A stretch of DNA of 64,000 nt from Lachnospira eligens (GCF_009680455.1 NZ_WKRD01000005.1:62001-126000), one strand, 5' to 3'; shown: positions 8,218 through 16,682, numbered from the stretch's first letter. Numbers and translations are program-made. The notes: generated by a model from the letters alone, not told the origin.

Positions 8218-9636
8218 ATGGCAGAACAGGTTAAAAAACCTTTAAAGATTACTGAGACAGTATTGCGTGATGCACATCAGTCTCTTATAGCTACAAGAAT
8301 GACAACAGAGCAGATGCTTCCTATCGTAGATAAGATGGATAAGGTTGGTTATCATTCAGTAGAGTGCTGGGGAGGAGCTACATTTGATGCTTCACTCAGA
8401 TTCCTTAAGGAAGATCCATGGGAAAGACTTCGTAAGCTTAGAGATGGATTCAAGAATACTAAGCTTCAGATGCTTTTCAGAGGACAGAATATATTAGGTT
8501 ACAATCATTACGCAGATGATGTAGTTGAGTACTTTGTTCAGAAGTCAATTGCTAACGGTATTGATATTATCCGTATTTTCGACTGCTTTAATGATTTAAG
8601 AAACTTAGAGACAGCTGTTAAGGCTGCCAAGAAGGAAAAAGGACATGCTCAGATTGCTCTTTCTTATACATTAGGTGATGCTTATACACTTGATTACTGG
8701 AAAGAGACAGCTAAGAGAATTGAAGATATGGGTGCAGATTCTATCTGTATCAAGGATATGGCTGGACTTTTGCTTCCATACAAGGCTACAGAGCTTGTAC
8801 AGGCATTAAAGGATGGTTCATCTCTTCCTATTCAGATGCATACACATTATACATCTGGTGTAGCTTCAATGACATACTTAAAAGCAGTAGAAGCAGGTGC
8901 TGATATTATTGATACAGCTATGTCACCATTCTCAATGGGAACATCACAGCCAGCTACAGAGGTTATGGTAGAGACATTTAAGGGTACACAGTATGATACA
9001 GGACTTGACCAGAATCTTCTTGCTGAGATAGCTGATTACTTCCAGCCAATGCGTGAGGAAGCATTAAAGAGCGGACTTATGAATACTAAGGTTCTTGGAG
9101 TTAATATTAAGACATTACTTTATCAGGTTCCAGGTGGAATGCTTTCTAACCTTGTATCACAGCTTAAGGAAGCTGGTGCAGAGGACAAGTACAGAGATGT
9201 ATTAGAGGAAATCCCAAGAGTTCGTAAAGATTATGGTGAACCACCTCTTGTTACTCCTTCATCACAGATTGTTGGTACTCAGGCTGTTCTTAATGTATTA
9301 CAGGGTGAGAGATACAAGATGATTACTAAGGAATCTAAGAAGGTTCTTGCTGGTGAATTTGGTCAGACAATCAAGCCATTCAATCCAGAAGTTCAGAAGA
9401 AGGCTATCGGTGATACAAAGCCTATTACATGCCGTCCAGCTGACTTGATTGAACCACAGCTTGAGAAATTCAAGAATGATCCAATTGTACAGCAGTACAA
9501 GCAGCAGGATGAGGATGTGCTTTCATATGCATTATTCCCACAGGTTGCGACAGAGTTCTTCAAGTATAGAGAAGCTCAGCAGACAAAGGTTGATCCTGCA
9601 AAGGCAGATACAGCTAATAAGGCTTATCCAGTCTAA
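8218..9636 (+). CDS. Oxaloacetate decarboxylase alpha subunit / 5S-type carboxyltransferase without biotin domain
   Basis: 472 residues. A TIM-barrel carboxyltransferase of the OadA/PycB/5S transcarboxylase family: LRDAHQSLIATRM with D18, K179 in CIKDMAG, and H208 and H210 in MHTHYTSG match the metal ligands and carbamylated lysine of the family. A C-terminal conserved carboxylase domain follows (about 300-450). Classical OadA is ~590 residues and ends in a biotinyl domain; here that domain is absent and supplied by the separate carrier at 6650. The likely reaction is oxaloacetate plus biotin giving pyruvate and carboxybiotin. It starts 12 bases after the beta subunit, SD AAGGAGG, and is followed by a strong terminator. 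Confidence 0.92.
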   Translation: MAEQVKKPLKITETVLRDAHQSLIATRMTTEQMLPIVDKMDKVGYHSVECWGGATFDASLRFLKEDPWERLRKLRDGFKNTKLQMLFRGQNILGYNHYADDVVEYFVQKSIANGIDIIRIFDCFNDLRNLETAVKAAKKEKGHAQIALSYTLGDAYTLDYWKETAKRIEDMGADSICIKDMAGLLLPYKATELVQALKDGSSLPIQMHTHYTSGVASMTYLKAVEAGADIIDTAMSPFSMGTSQPATEVMVETFKGTQYDTGLDQNLLAEIADYFQPMREEALKSGLMNTKVLGVNIKTLLYQVPGGMLSNLVSQLKEAGAEDKYRDVLEEIPRVRKDYGEPPLVTPSSQIVGTQAVLNVLQGERYKMITKESKKVLAGEFGQTIKPFNPEVQKKAIGDTKPITCRPADLIEPQLEKFKNDPIVQQYKQQDEDVLSYALFPQVATEFFKYREAQQTKVDPAKADTANKAYPV

Positions 9637-9649
9637 TAATTAATATAAT

Positions 9650-9691
9650 AGACCGTCATGTGCGCAAAAGCGTATGTGGCGGTCTTTTTTT
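9650..9691 (+). terminator. Rho-independent terminator of the decarboxylase operon
   Basis: A 15-bp stem with several G-U pairs (9650-9664 with 9671-9685), loop CAAAAG, followed by a run of seven T. This closes the operon that begins at 4332. Confidence 0.9.
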
Positions 9692-9745
9692 GCAGCGAAG
9701 CTGCGTAGAGACTTGACCTGCAAAAAAAGCAGGCAGCAAGCCTGC
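9692..9745 (+). repeat. Cluster of small inverted repeats in an intergenic region
   Basis: Immediately after the terminator comes a perfect hairpin GCAGC-GAA-GCTGC (9692-9704), then three complementary blocks: CCTGC (9717-9721), GCAGGC (9729-9734) and GCCTGC (9740-9745). The middle block can pair with either neighbour, not both. No function is assigned; it may be a processing site or a degenerate repeat element. It precedes the promoter of the next operon, so it is not part of that transcript. Confidence 0.5.
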
Positions 9746-9762
9746 AATCCAGAATGTTTCTC

Positions 9763-9791
9763 TTGATATAAATTCATTTTGCATGTAAAAT
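9763..9791 (+). promoter_or_regulatory. Sigma-A-like promoter for the ThyX-like/RpiR operon
   Basis: TTGATA (9763-9768), 17-base spacer, TAAAAT (9786-9791), 34 bases before the GTG start at 9825. An additional TATAAT at 9799-9804 has no good -35 partner. Confidence 0.55.
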
Positions 9792-9824
9792 TAAACAGTA
9801 TAATTAAGCAAAAGGAGCACGATT

Positions 9825-10445
9825 GTGATTAAGTTAGAACGATTTGAAGTCATGAATATGAATAATGCCATCAGAGGTGCAAGAAATCCATTGAACAGCT
9901 GGGCAAGAATGGACAGTTACTTTGATGAGGAAGGAAAATTTGTTTTTGGTCCTAATGATCTTGACCTTGCCAAGAGATTATGTAAGGCAGGCTCAGACCA
10001 CAGAAAGTTCATAAGACAGATATTTGTTACAGTCGATATAACAGCACCACTTTACTGGTGGAAGGAATACGATACATATAAGGTTGGAACAGTTGCCAAT
10101 TCAACAAGTACAATGCACAAGATTCACAGCAAGCCTTTTGAGATGTCTGATTTCAGTACAGACCATATGACTGATGCCGCTCTTGATATGATGCAGAAGA
10201 ATATTGATTTTCTGGAAGGAATCAGAACACAGTTTGTAGAGACTAAGGACAAAGCATTATGGTACAGCATGATACAGCTTCTCCCTGAAAGTTATAACCA
10301 GATGAGAACATGTACTCTCAATTATGAGAATCTTGTTGGAATATATTATTCTAGAAAGGGTCATAAGCTTGCAGAGTGGCATACCTTCTGTGACTGGGTA
10401 AAAGAACTGCCATATTTTGAAGAGCTTTTTATAGATAATGAATGA
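9825..10445 (+). CDS. Unassigned protein, possibly a divergent ThyX-like flavoprotein
   Basis: 206 residues, not securely recognised. The most conserved-looking stretch (about residues 56-105) contains GSDHRKFIRQI, then APLYWWKEYDTYKVG and ANSTSTMHKI. Its order and spacing recall the FAD-dependent thymidylate synthase core, where an RHR-xxS-NExS segment follows a similar helix, but the RHR triad would be TYK here, so it would not be a canonical ThyX. Similar proteins occur in Firmicutes and their phages as hypothetical proteins. GTG 9825 has AAGGAG seven bases upstream. The gene overlaps the next regulator gene by eight bases, which implies translational coupling. The ThyX relation is an inference from motif layout only. 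Confidence 0.55.
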   Translation: MIKLERFEVMNMNNAIRGARNPLNSWARMDSYFDEEGKFVFGPNDLDLAKRLCKAGSDHRKFIRQIFVTVDITAPLYWWKEYDTYKVGTVANSTSTMHKIHSKPFEMSDFSTDHMTDAALDMMQKNIDFLEGIRTQFVETKDKALWYSMIQLLPESYNQMRTCTLNYENLVGIYYSRKGHKLAEWHTFCDWVKELPYFEELFIDNE

Positions 10446-11388
10446 TTTAGAACAACATACAGATGTATTAAATCTCATAAGAGTTAGAATGTCAGGACTT
10501 AGCAAGGGACATAAAAGAATAGCAGAGTATATTCTGGCTAATTATGAAAAATGTGCATTCCTTACTGCGGCAAAGCTGGGAGAAGTTGTTGGAGTAAGTG
10601 AGTCTACGGCAGTGAGATTTCCGGCAGCATTGGGGTTTTCAGGGTACCCGGAGTTCCAGAAAGCGTTAGAAGACATTTTGCAAGAAAAAATTCACTCATT
10701 CGATAGAATAGATGTACTTAATTCACACATGACAACCAATATGGTCGTGAATAATGTTATGTCAATGGATGCAAGAAAGATAGAGCATACATTAAAGTCA
10801 TTTGATACAGCATCGTTTGATATGGCTGTTGAGGATATAATGGCTGCAGAAAGCGTGTATATAATTGGAGCGAGGTCGTGCGAACCACTAGCAGAATTCT
10901 TTGGGTATTATCTTAGGTTGGTCAAGAAAAATGTACAGGTGGTAAAGACTGGCAATACCAACGAATTATTTGAACAGATGATGTACATAGGTGAAGGTGA
11001 TGTTGCAATAGGTATCAGCTTTCCCAGATATTCAATGCGAACGCTTAAAGCAATGGAATTTGCCAATAACAGGAAGGCGAGAGTTATTGCCATAACAGAT
11101 TCAGTACACTCACCAATGAATATGTATTCATCATGTAACCTGTTTGCAAGAAGTGATATGGCGTCAATAGTTGATTCACTTGTTGCACCAATGAGTCTTA
11201 TTAATGCTTTAATAGTATCAATATGCCTTAAGAATAGTGAACAGGTAGTAGAGAATATTGAGAAGATTAACACGTTTGTTGATAATTTCGAGTATTCAGG
11301 CAATGATGAGATTAATATGTTAGATGAAAATGTTGTCAATGAATTAAGAAAATGTATGGATAATGCAGCTATTGATGAAGAAAAGTAA
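10438..11388 (+). CDS. MurR/RpiR-family transcriptional regulator
   Basis: 316 residues. The N-terminal RpiR-type helix-turn-helix spans about 15-75 (SGLSKGHKRIAEYIL, then LGEVVGVSESTAVRFPAALG) and a SIS sugar-phosphate-binding domain covers about 120-250 (YIIGARSCEPLAEFFGYYL, GISFPRYSMRT). Such regulators respond to phosphorylated sugars. The usual RF-x-KxLGF version reads RFPAALGF here. The C-terminal 60 residues form an extra acidic tail. It overlaps the preceding ThyX-like gene by eight bases and is followed 12 bases later by the YhiN flavoprotein; no sugar catabolic gene is adjacent, so its target is unclear. Confidence 0.9.
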   Translation: MNDLEQHTDVLNLIRVRMSGLSKGHKRIAEYILANYEKCAFLTAAKLGEVVGVSESTAVRFPAALGFSGYPEFQKALEDILQEKIHSFDRIDVLNSHMTTNMVVNNVMSMDARKIEHTLKSFDTASFDMAVEDIMAAESVYIIGARSCEPLAEFFGYYLRLVKKNVQVVKTGNTNELFEQMMYIGEGDVAIGISFPRYSMRTLKAMEFANNRKARVIAITDSVHSPMNMYSSCNLFARSDMASIVDSLVAPMSLINALIVSICLKNSEQVVENIEKINTFVDNFEYSGNDEINMLDENVVNELRKCMDNAAIDEEK

Positions 11389-11400
11389 GAGAGAGCGATA

Positions 11401-12639
11401 ATGAGCAATGTTATAATAATTGGCGGTGGAGCAGCAGGAATGATGGCTGCGATAACTGCTGCCAGAAACAATAATAAGGTTACACTTATTGAAAAGAATG
11501 AAAAGCTTGGAAAGAAGCTTTTTATTACAGGAAAAGGCAGATGTAATTTTACCAATGCCGGGGATGAAGAAGATATATTTAACAGCATAGTTACCAATAA
11601 AAAGTTCATGTACAGCAGTTTAAGAGGATTTTCTAACTATGACTGTATGGGATTTTTTGATGAGCTGGGACTTAAATTCAAGATTGAGCGAGGTAACAGG
11701 GTATTCCCGGAGTCAGACCACTCGTCTGATGTTATAGGTGCGCTTTCAAGGCAGATGAAAAAACTTGGTGTAAATGTGCTTCTTAATACACAGGTTGTAG
11801 CTGTGAATGAGGAAAATGGCGAATTTGCAGGTGTTGTTGTAAAAGATGCATCAGGACAGAAGGAGATTAAAGGTGATGCGTGCGTTATTGCAACAGGTGG
11901 TAATTCATATTCATCCACAGGCTCTACAGGGGATGGTTACAGATTTGCAAAAAGTATTGGACACAGCGTTACACCAATACTTCCGGCACTTGTACCTCTT
12001 AATGTAAGAGAAGAGTGGGAAGAACTTCTTATGGGACTAAGCCTTAAGAATATAGAGGTTACATTTTACGATGGAGATAAGAAGGTATTTACTGATTTTG
12101 GAGAAATGCTTTTTACACATTTTGGTGTGAGCGGTCCTGTAATATTAAGCGCAAGTAGCGTTATTACTGGAATAGTTAAGGAAAGACCTGTAAGATTAAG
12201 CATAGACTTAAAGCCTGCAATTACTGATGAACAGCTTGATGAGAGAATATTAAGGGATTTCTCAAAGGAACAGAACAAGGCGTTTAAGAATTCATTAGAT
12301 GAGCTGCTTCCTAAGAAGCTTATTCCTGTGATTGTAATGCAGTCCGGAATTAAGCCTGAAAAGAAGGTTAATGAGGTTACAAGGGAAGAAAGACAGAGAC
12401 TTGTGAAGCTTCTTAAGAATTTTGACATGACAGTAACTTCTACGAGAGGTTTTAATGAAGCGATAATTACACAGGGTGGGGTTAATGTTAAAGAGATTAA
12501 TCCTTCGACAATGGAATCAAAGCTTGTCAAGAATATATATTTTGCAGGAGAGGTTATAGATGTTGATGCAGTGACCGGAGGATTTAATTTACAGGTAGCA
12601 TGGTCAACAGCATACGCTGCTGCAAGTCATATACAATAA
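11401..12639 (+). CDS. NAD(P)/FAD-dependent oxidoreductase, YhiN/HI0933 family
   Basis: 412 residues, normal for the family. The FAD-binding GGGAAGMMAAI sits at residues 8-18, ITGKGRCNFTN near 41-51 is the family hallmark, and the C-terminal YFAGEVIDVDAVTGGFNLQ motif closes the FAD domain. The cellular substrate is not known for most members; some related proteins are annotated as bile-acid reductase BaiN, but that cannot be inferred here. It is followed by cmk with a 22-base gap, a common arrangement in Clostridia. Start ATG 11401 is preceded by a purine-rich AGAGAG site, a weak Shine-Dalgarno sequence. Confidence 0.9.
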   Translation: MSNVIIIGGGAAGMMAAITAARNNNKVTLIEKNEKLGKKLFITGKGRCNFTNAGDEEDIFNSIVTNKKFMYSSLRGFSNYDCMGFFDELGLKFKIERGNRVFPESDHSSDVIGALSRQMKKLGVNVLLNTQVVAVNEENGEFAGVVVKDASGQKEIKGDACVIATGGNSYSSTGSTGDGYRFAKSIGHSVTPILPALVPLNVREEWEELLMGLSLKNIEVTFYDGDKKVFTDFGEMLFTHFGVSGPVILSASSVITGIVKERPVRLSIDLKPAITDEQLDERILRDFSKEQNKAFKNSLDELLPKKLIPVIVMQSGIKPEKKVNEVTREERQRLVKLLKNFDMTVTSTRGFNEAIITQGGVNVKEINPSTMESKLVKNIYFAGEVIDVDAVTGGFNLQVAWSTAYAAASHIQ

Positions 12640-12661
12640 TTTATTTAAAGGAGCAGAGAAA

Positions 12662-13333
12662 ATGAGTGCAATAGCAATCGATGGACCTGCAGGAGCAGGA
12701 AAAAGTACAATAGCAAAGCTTTTAGCAAAGCAGTTAGGATATGTGTATGTTGATACAGGTGCAATGTACAGGGCAATGGCTGTATATTTTTCACAGAACG
12801 ACATTAATCCAGATGATGAGAATGCAATTAATGGTGCTGTAGATAATATTGATATTAGTATTGAGTACAAAGACGGCGTACAGCAGGTGATACTTAATGG
12901 TGAGAATGTGACATCACTTTTAAGAACAGAAGAAACAGGAAAGATGGCATCAAAGACATCTAAGTATGCAGAAGTAAGGACTAAGCTGGTTGCACTTCAG
13001 AGAGGACTTGCAAAGAAAACAGATGTTATCATGGATGGAAGAGATATAGGAACAACAGTACTCCCAGATGCATTTGCAAAGATATATCTTACTGCAAGTT
13101 CTGATGCGAGAGCTAAGAGAAGATATGATGAACTTAAGGAAAAAGGTGAAAACTGTAGTTTTGATGCTATCAAGGAAGATATTGAAAAAAGAGACTATGA
13201 AGATATGCACAGAGCAATATCTCCTTTAAAACAGGCAGATGATGCTGTGCTTGTTGATACATCAGATATGAATATAGAACAGGTTGTAGCTGCTTTAAGT
13301 AAGATAATAGATGAAAAGAAGGCGGGCAGATAA
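12662..13333 (+). CDS. cmk: Cytidylate kinase
   Basis: 223 residues. Phosphorylates CMP/dCMP to the diphosphate. The P-loop GPAGAGKSTIAKLLA is at residues 9-23, followed by YVDTGAMYRAMA, and the conserved MDGRDIGTTVLPDA segment carries substrate-binding residues. SD AAGGAG is well placed before ATG 12662. Its stop abuts the TTG start of ispH (one directly follows the other), giving the clostridial cmk-ispH-rpsA block, where the products act in separate pathways but are co-expressed. Confidence 0.96.
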   Translation: MSAIAIDGPAGAGKSTIAKLLAKQLGYVYVDTGAMYRAMAVYFSQNDINPDDENAINGAVDNIDISIEYKDGVQQVILNGENVTSLLRTEETGKMASKTSKYAEVRTKLVALQRGLAKKTDVIMDGRDIGTTVLPDAFAKIYLTASSDARAKRRYDELKEKGENCSFDAIKEDIEKRDYEDMHRAISPLKQADDAVLVDTSDMNIEQVVAALSKIIDEKKAGR

Positions 13334-14197
13334 TTGAAAGAAGTAATACTTGCAAAGTCAGCAGGCTTCTGTTTTGGTGTTCAGAGGGCAATGGATACTG
13401 TGTATGCTGAGGCAGACAAGAAAAATGTATATACTTATGGTCCGATAATTCATAATACTGAGGTTGTCAATGAACTTGAGAGCAAGGGTGTAAAGGCTGT
13501 TAATGATATATCTGAGATTCCAGAACCTGAAAAGTCAACTGTTATAATCAGATCTCATGGAGTATCAAAGGCAGTATATGAATCAATAAAGAACAGCGGG
13601 GCAAAGATTGTGGATGCAACATGTCCGTTTGTATTAAAGATTCACAAGATTGTAAAGGATGCAAGTGCTGAAGGTGACCAGATTGTAATTATTGGCAATG
13701 AGAAGCATCCTGAAGTTGAAGGCATTATGGGGTGGTCAGAGACACCTGTACATGTTGTTGATACAGTTGAAAAAGCTGAAAGGTTGAAACTTGACAAGAG
13801 TAAAAATGTGCGTGTGGTATCCCAGACGACATTTAATTACAAGAAATTTCAAGATTTAGTTGAAATTATAAAGAAAAAAGAGTACAATATTTGCATTAGT
13901 AATACGATATGTAATGCAACTGAGGAGCGTCAGAACGAGGCAAGACGGATTGCTCGAAGAGCTGATGCTATGATTGTTATAGGGGACAGCAGTAGTTCAA
14001 ACACTCGTAAACTGTATGAAATTTGCAAGACGGAATGTCAGGAAACCTTTTACATTCAGACTCTTAGCGGCCTTGAGCTTGATAAGCTCGAATCATCAGA
14101 CTGCATAGGTATTACAGCCGGGGCATCAACCCCAAACAATATCATTGAGGAGGTTTATACTAATGTCAGAAGAAAGCTTTGCACAGATGTTAGATAA
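13334..14197 (+). CDS. ispH: 4-hydroxy-3-methylbut-2-enyl diphosphate reductase
   Basis: 287 residues. Last step of the MEP isoprenoid pathway, reducing HMBPP to IPP and DMAPP with a [4Fe-4S] cluster. The three cluster cysteines C13 (GFCFGVQRA), C97 (DATCPFV) and C193 (NTICNATEERQ) and the substrate-binding H40, H75 and H125 are present, as is the C-terminal GITAGASTPN motif. The start is TTG 13334, immediately after the cmk stop. In many Clostridia this enzyme is fused to ribosomal protein S1; here the reading frame ends 35 bases inside rpsA in a different frame, so the two are separate but overlapping. Confidence 0.96.
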   Translation: MKEVILAKSAGFCFGVQRAMDTVYAEADKKNVYTYGPIIHNTEVVNELESKGVKAVNDISEIPEPEKSTVIIRSHGVSKAVYESIKNSGAKIVDATCPFVLKIHKIVKDASAEGDQIVIIGNEKHPEVEGIMGWSETPVHVVDTVEKAERLKLDKSKNVRVVSQTTFNYKKFQDLVEIIKKKEYNICISNTICNATEERQNEARRIARRADAMIVIGDSSSSNTRKLYEICKTECQETFYIQTLSGLELDKLESSDCIGITAGASTPNNIIEEVYTNVRRKLCTDVR

Positions 14198-15254
14198 CGA
14201 AGAATGGAAGGAAATCCGTACAGGAGAGGTGGTAGACGGAAGAGTTATTGCAGTTAAGCCAGATAGAATTGTACTTAATATAGGTGGCAAATCTGATGGA
14301 ATCATTACTCGTTCAGAGTATACATCAGCTCCTGATGTGGATCTTACTACTGTAGTCTCAGTTGGAGATGAGATGAAGGCTAAGGTTCTTAAATCAAACG
14401 ATGGTGAGGGACAGGTTGCTCTTACATATAGAAAGCTTGTTGCAGATAATGGCAATAAGAAACTTGAAGATGCATTTAATAATCAGGAGCCAATTACAGG
14501 TGTAGCTAAGAACATCAAGGGTGGTCTTGAGGTTATCGTTGATGAAGCAAGAGTATTTATTCCTGCAAGCCTTATTTCAGATACATTTGTTAAGGATTTA
14601 TCTGTATATAACGGTAAGGAAGTTACATTTGTCATCACTGAATATGATCCTAAGAACAGAAAGATTATCGGTGATTGCAAGCAGCTTATTGTTGCAGCTA
14701 AGAAGGCAGCAGCAGAGGCAGTTCTTTCTAAGATTAAGGAAGGCGATACAATCGAAGGAACAGTTAAGAATGTTACAGATTTCGGTGCATTCATTGACTT
14801 AGGCGGTGTAGATGGTCTTCTTCACATCTCAGAGATGTCTTGGGGAAGAACAGAGAATCCTAAGAAGGTTTACAAGATTGGTGATTCAGTTAAGTGCTTT
14901 ATCAAAGAGATTAACGGAGATAAGATTGCACTTTCAGTTAAGTATCCAGACCTTAATCCATGGAATAACGCAGCAGAGAAGTATGCTGTAGGTAATGTTG
15001 TTAAGGGAACAGTTGCAAGAATGACAGATTTCGGTGCATTCGTCCAGTTAGAAGATGGTATCGATGCATTACTTCATGTTTCACAGATTTCAAGAGATCG
15101 TATTGAAAAGCCATCTGACGCACTTTCAATCGGTCAGGAAATTGAAGCTAAGGTTGTTGACCTTAACGAAGCTGATAAGAAGATCAGCTTAAGCATTAAG
15201 GCATTACTTAACGACAACGAAGCTCAGGAAGAAGCTCCAGCAACAGAAGAGTAA
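14163..15254 (+). CDS. rpsA: 30S ribosomal protein S1 (four S1 domains)
   Basis: 363 residues with four S1 RNA-binding repeats beginning near 18, 108, 193 and 278; repeats 3 and 4 are the most canonical, each with GTV...TDFGAF and LLHxS motifs. The second repeat is weak, as in Gram-positive S1-like proteins. Helps recruit or unwind mRNA on the ribosome. ATG 14163 follows GAGGAGG and lies inside the 3' end of ispH, overlapping it by 35 bases in another frame. The acidic Glu-rich end is normal. Codon use favours highly expressed genes (many AAG, CTT, GTT). Confidence 0.92.
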   Translation: MSEESFAQMLDNEEWKEIRTGEVVDGRVIAVKPDRIVLNIGGKSDGIITRSEYTSAPDVDLTTVVSVGDEMKAKVLKSNDGEGQVALTYRKLVADNGNKKLEDAFNNQEPITGVAKNIKGGLEVIVDEARVFIPASLISDTFVKDLSVYNGKEVTFVITEYDPKNRKIIGDCKQLIVAAKKAAAEAVLSKIKEGDTIEGTVKNVTDFGAFIDLGGVDGLLHISEMSWGRTENPKKVYKIGDSVKCFIKEINGDKIALSVKYPDLNPWNNAAEKYAVGNVVKGTVARMTDFGAFVQLEDGIDALLHVSQISRDRIEKPSDALSIGQEIEAKVVDLNEADKKISLSIKALLNDNEAQEEAPATEE

Positions 15255-15289
15255 TAAAGATATTATAAGGGCTGTGAAAAGCTCTATGT

Positions 15290-15330
15290 TGAGGCATTTG
15301 TTCACATCAGTGGGCAGATGCCTCATTTAA
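15290..15330 (+). terminator. Probable terminator after rpsA
   Basis: TGAGGCAT (15290-15297) pairs with ATGCCTCA (15318-15325) around a 20-base loop and is followed by TTTAAT. The T-run is short, so termination may be incomplete and the next small membrane gene may be partly read through. Confidence 0.55.
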
Positions 15331-15355
15331 TATGCTGGTAATCGGAGGTGTTGTT

Positions 15356-15799
15356 ATGTATTCGAAAAACAAGCCGTCAATTGTGAATGGTTTATGTGCT
15401 GGTGTATTAGTCTGGATTATTTTACTGATTTCAGATTATATTGATGAAACGGTATTAGATAAAGGCTTTTTTATTGGTTTGATTATATACATGATTGTGC
15501 CTGTAATATTAGTCTGCTGTTATATTTATAATTACATTGCATACAAGCCGGACCGGAAAAAGCTTCTTGCATGGTTTGGCGGTTATAGTGCAGCATTTCT
15601 GGTATCTGGAGTAATTGTTTTTATACTTGTTAATAATGGACTGCTTATTAAACAAAAATACAGGGGTGATGGCATTTATTTAAATGGAATGGAATATATG
15701 TTTTATGGAGTTCCTGCCATTGTTGTTTTTGGAATGTTATGTATTGTGTTTCATTTGATATATTTTAAGATAAAAAAACATAGAAATTCGGGGCTGTAG
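15356..15799 (+). CDS. Small integral membrane protein with four helices
   Basis: 147 residues, not recognised. Four hydrophobic segments (about 11-31, 41-61, 78-98, 119-140) with short basic loops and a C-terminal KIKKHR cluster, giving both ends inside the cell. This resembles the TIGR04086/YrzE class of small Firmicute membrane proteins in size and topology, but I see no decisive motif. ATG 15356 has CGGAGGTG six bases upstream, so the longer frame from 15332 is rejected. Its stop codon lies inside a terminator hairpin and the next gene converges on it. Confidence 0.7.
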   Translation: MYSKNKPSIVNGLCAGVLVWIILLISDYIDETVLDKGFFIGLIIYMIVPVILVCCYIYNYIAYKPDRKKLLAWFGGYSAAFLVSGVIVFILVNNGLLIKQKYRGDGIYLNGMEYMFYGVPAIVVFGMLCIVFHLIYFKIKKHRNSGL

Positions 15800-15817
15800 A
15801 AAAACAGCCCATTTTTT
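15791..15817 (+). terminator. Terminator overlapping the stop of the small membrane protein
   Basis: GGGCTGT (15791-15797) pairs with ACAGCCC (15804-15810), then ATTTTTT. The stop codon TAG at 15797-15799 is in the hairpin. It separates two convergent genes that are 16 bases apart. Confidence 0.8.
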
Positions 15818-16571
15818 AAATATATTTTCTGAATGAAAGATAAACACGGCCTTTTTTGGTTTCTTTACCGCAGCCCTGATAGATGAATTTGCCTGTTCCG
15901 CGGATAACAAGTATATCATTAGCTTTTAACTGATAGCTGTTGTTTTCCATCTGACGGCTGTTAATGAATATTTTTCTTGCCCTGAATAATTCTACTGCCT
16001 GACTTCGGCTTAGCTTTGTGAGGCTGGCAACGGCAGCGTCAATCCGTTCACTTGCAGATAAAACTTCAATATCTTCAAGCTCAGGTGAACATTCGATATC
16101 GTTAATATCAGTCTTTGTACACTGGATATGTGTATGCTTTACTGTAGACAGGTTGTCAATTATGAAATCAGCAATATGTGAAACACAGTAAAGATAGGCG
16201 TCCTTGCCTTTTATATTTATATCTCCAAGCATTTCTCTTTTAATTCCAAGATTCATAAGAGCACCAAGGTAATCTCTGTGTGACAGTGATTCAGCATATT
16301 TTTCTATAAGAGGAGATATCTTTATAAGAGTTATAGGAAATTCTTCTTCATAGCCAAGAGTTTCGTAAGAACCAAACTGTATCATCTGTCTTTCACATGC
16401 ATCATTGCCACCGTATGTTTTAAAAGCTACGAAATTAAGTGCGTTTCTCATCTGTGCGAATACTGACTGCTCGTTGATATCCAGGAAATTGGTATAAGTA
16501 TATATATTCTGGCGGAAGGAACGATTGGCTGCGTCCATTATTTTATTTTTTAAAAGCGATTCATTATCCAT
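15816..16571 (-). CDS. YlmH-like S4-domain RNA-binding protein
   Basis: 251 residues. The C-terminal third (about 176-245) is an S4 RNA-binding domain (SERIDAAVASLTKLSRSQAVELF, split here only by reading, then INSRQMENNSYQLKANDILV). The N-terminal two thirds match the YlmH/RqcP2 layout with FVAFKTYGGND-type and HRDYLGALMNLGIKREMLGDI motifs. In Bacilli YlmH lies in the division cluster and helps alanine-tailing ribosome quality control as an RqcP homologue; here it stands alone on the minus strand. The start ATG 16571 has only a weak ribosome binding site. Confidence 0.85.
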   Translation of the reverse strand: MDNESLLKNKIMDAANRSFRQNIYTYTNFLDINEQSVFAQMRNALNFVAFKTYGGNDACERQMIQFGSYETLGYEEEFPITLIKISPLIEKYAESLSHRDYLGALMNLGIKREMLGDINIKGKDAYLYCVSHIADFIIDNLSTVKHTHIQCTKTDINDIECSPELEDIEVLSASERIDAAVASLTKLSRSQAVELFRARKIFINSRQMENNSYQLKANDILVIRGTGKFIYQGCGKETKKGRVYLSFRKYI

Positions 16572-16682
16572 TAGTTTATAAATAATCCTTTCAGGTTTTT
16601 TGAAAATATGATAGAATTATAACAGAATTAAGAATAATTTACATTACATTTGTTTCGTGGAACGATGTAGAAAAGAGGGATT

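Noticed and set aside
10908..11609. 233-residue minus-strand ORF across the regulator and YhiN genes
   Set aside because: Antisense to two confident genes, no domain, no ribosome binding site.
12662..14197. Frameshift in a fused ispH-rpsA gene
   Set aside because: Both proteins have complete ends, a normal stop and a strong ribosome binding site, so separate overlapping genes explain the sequence better.
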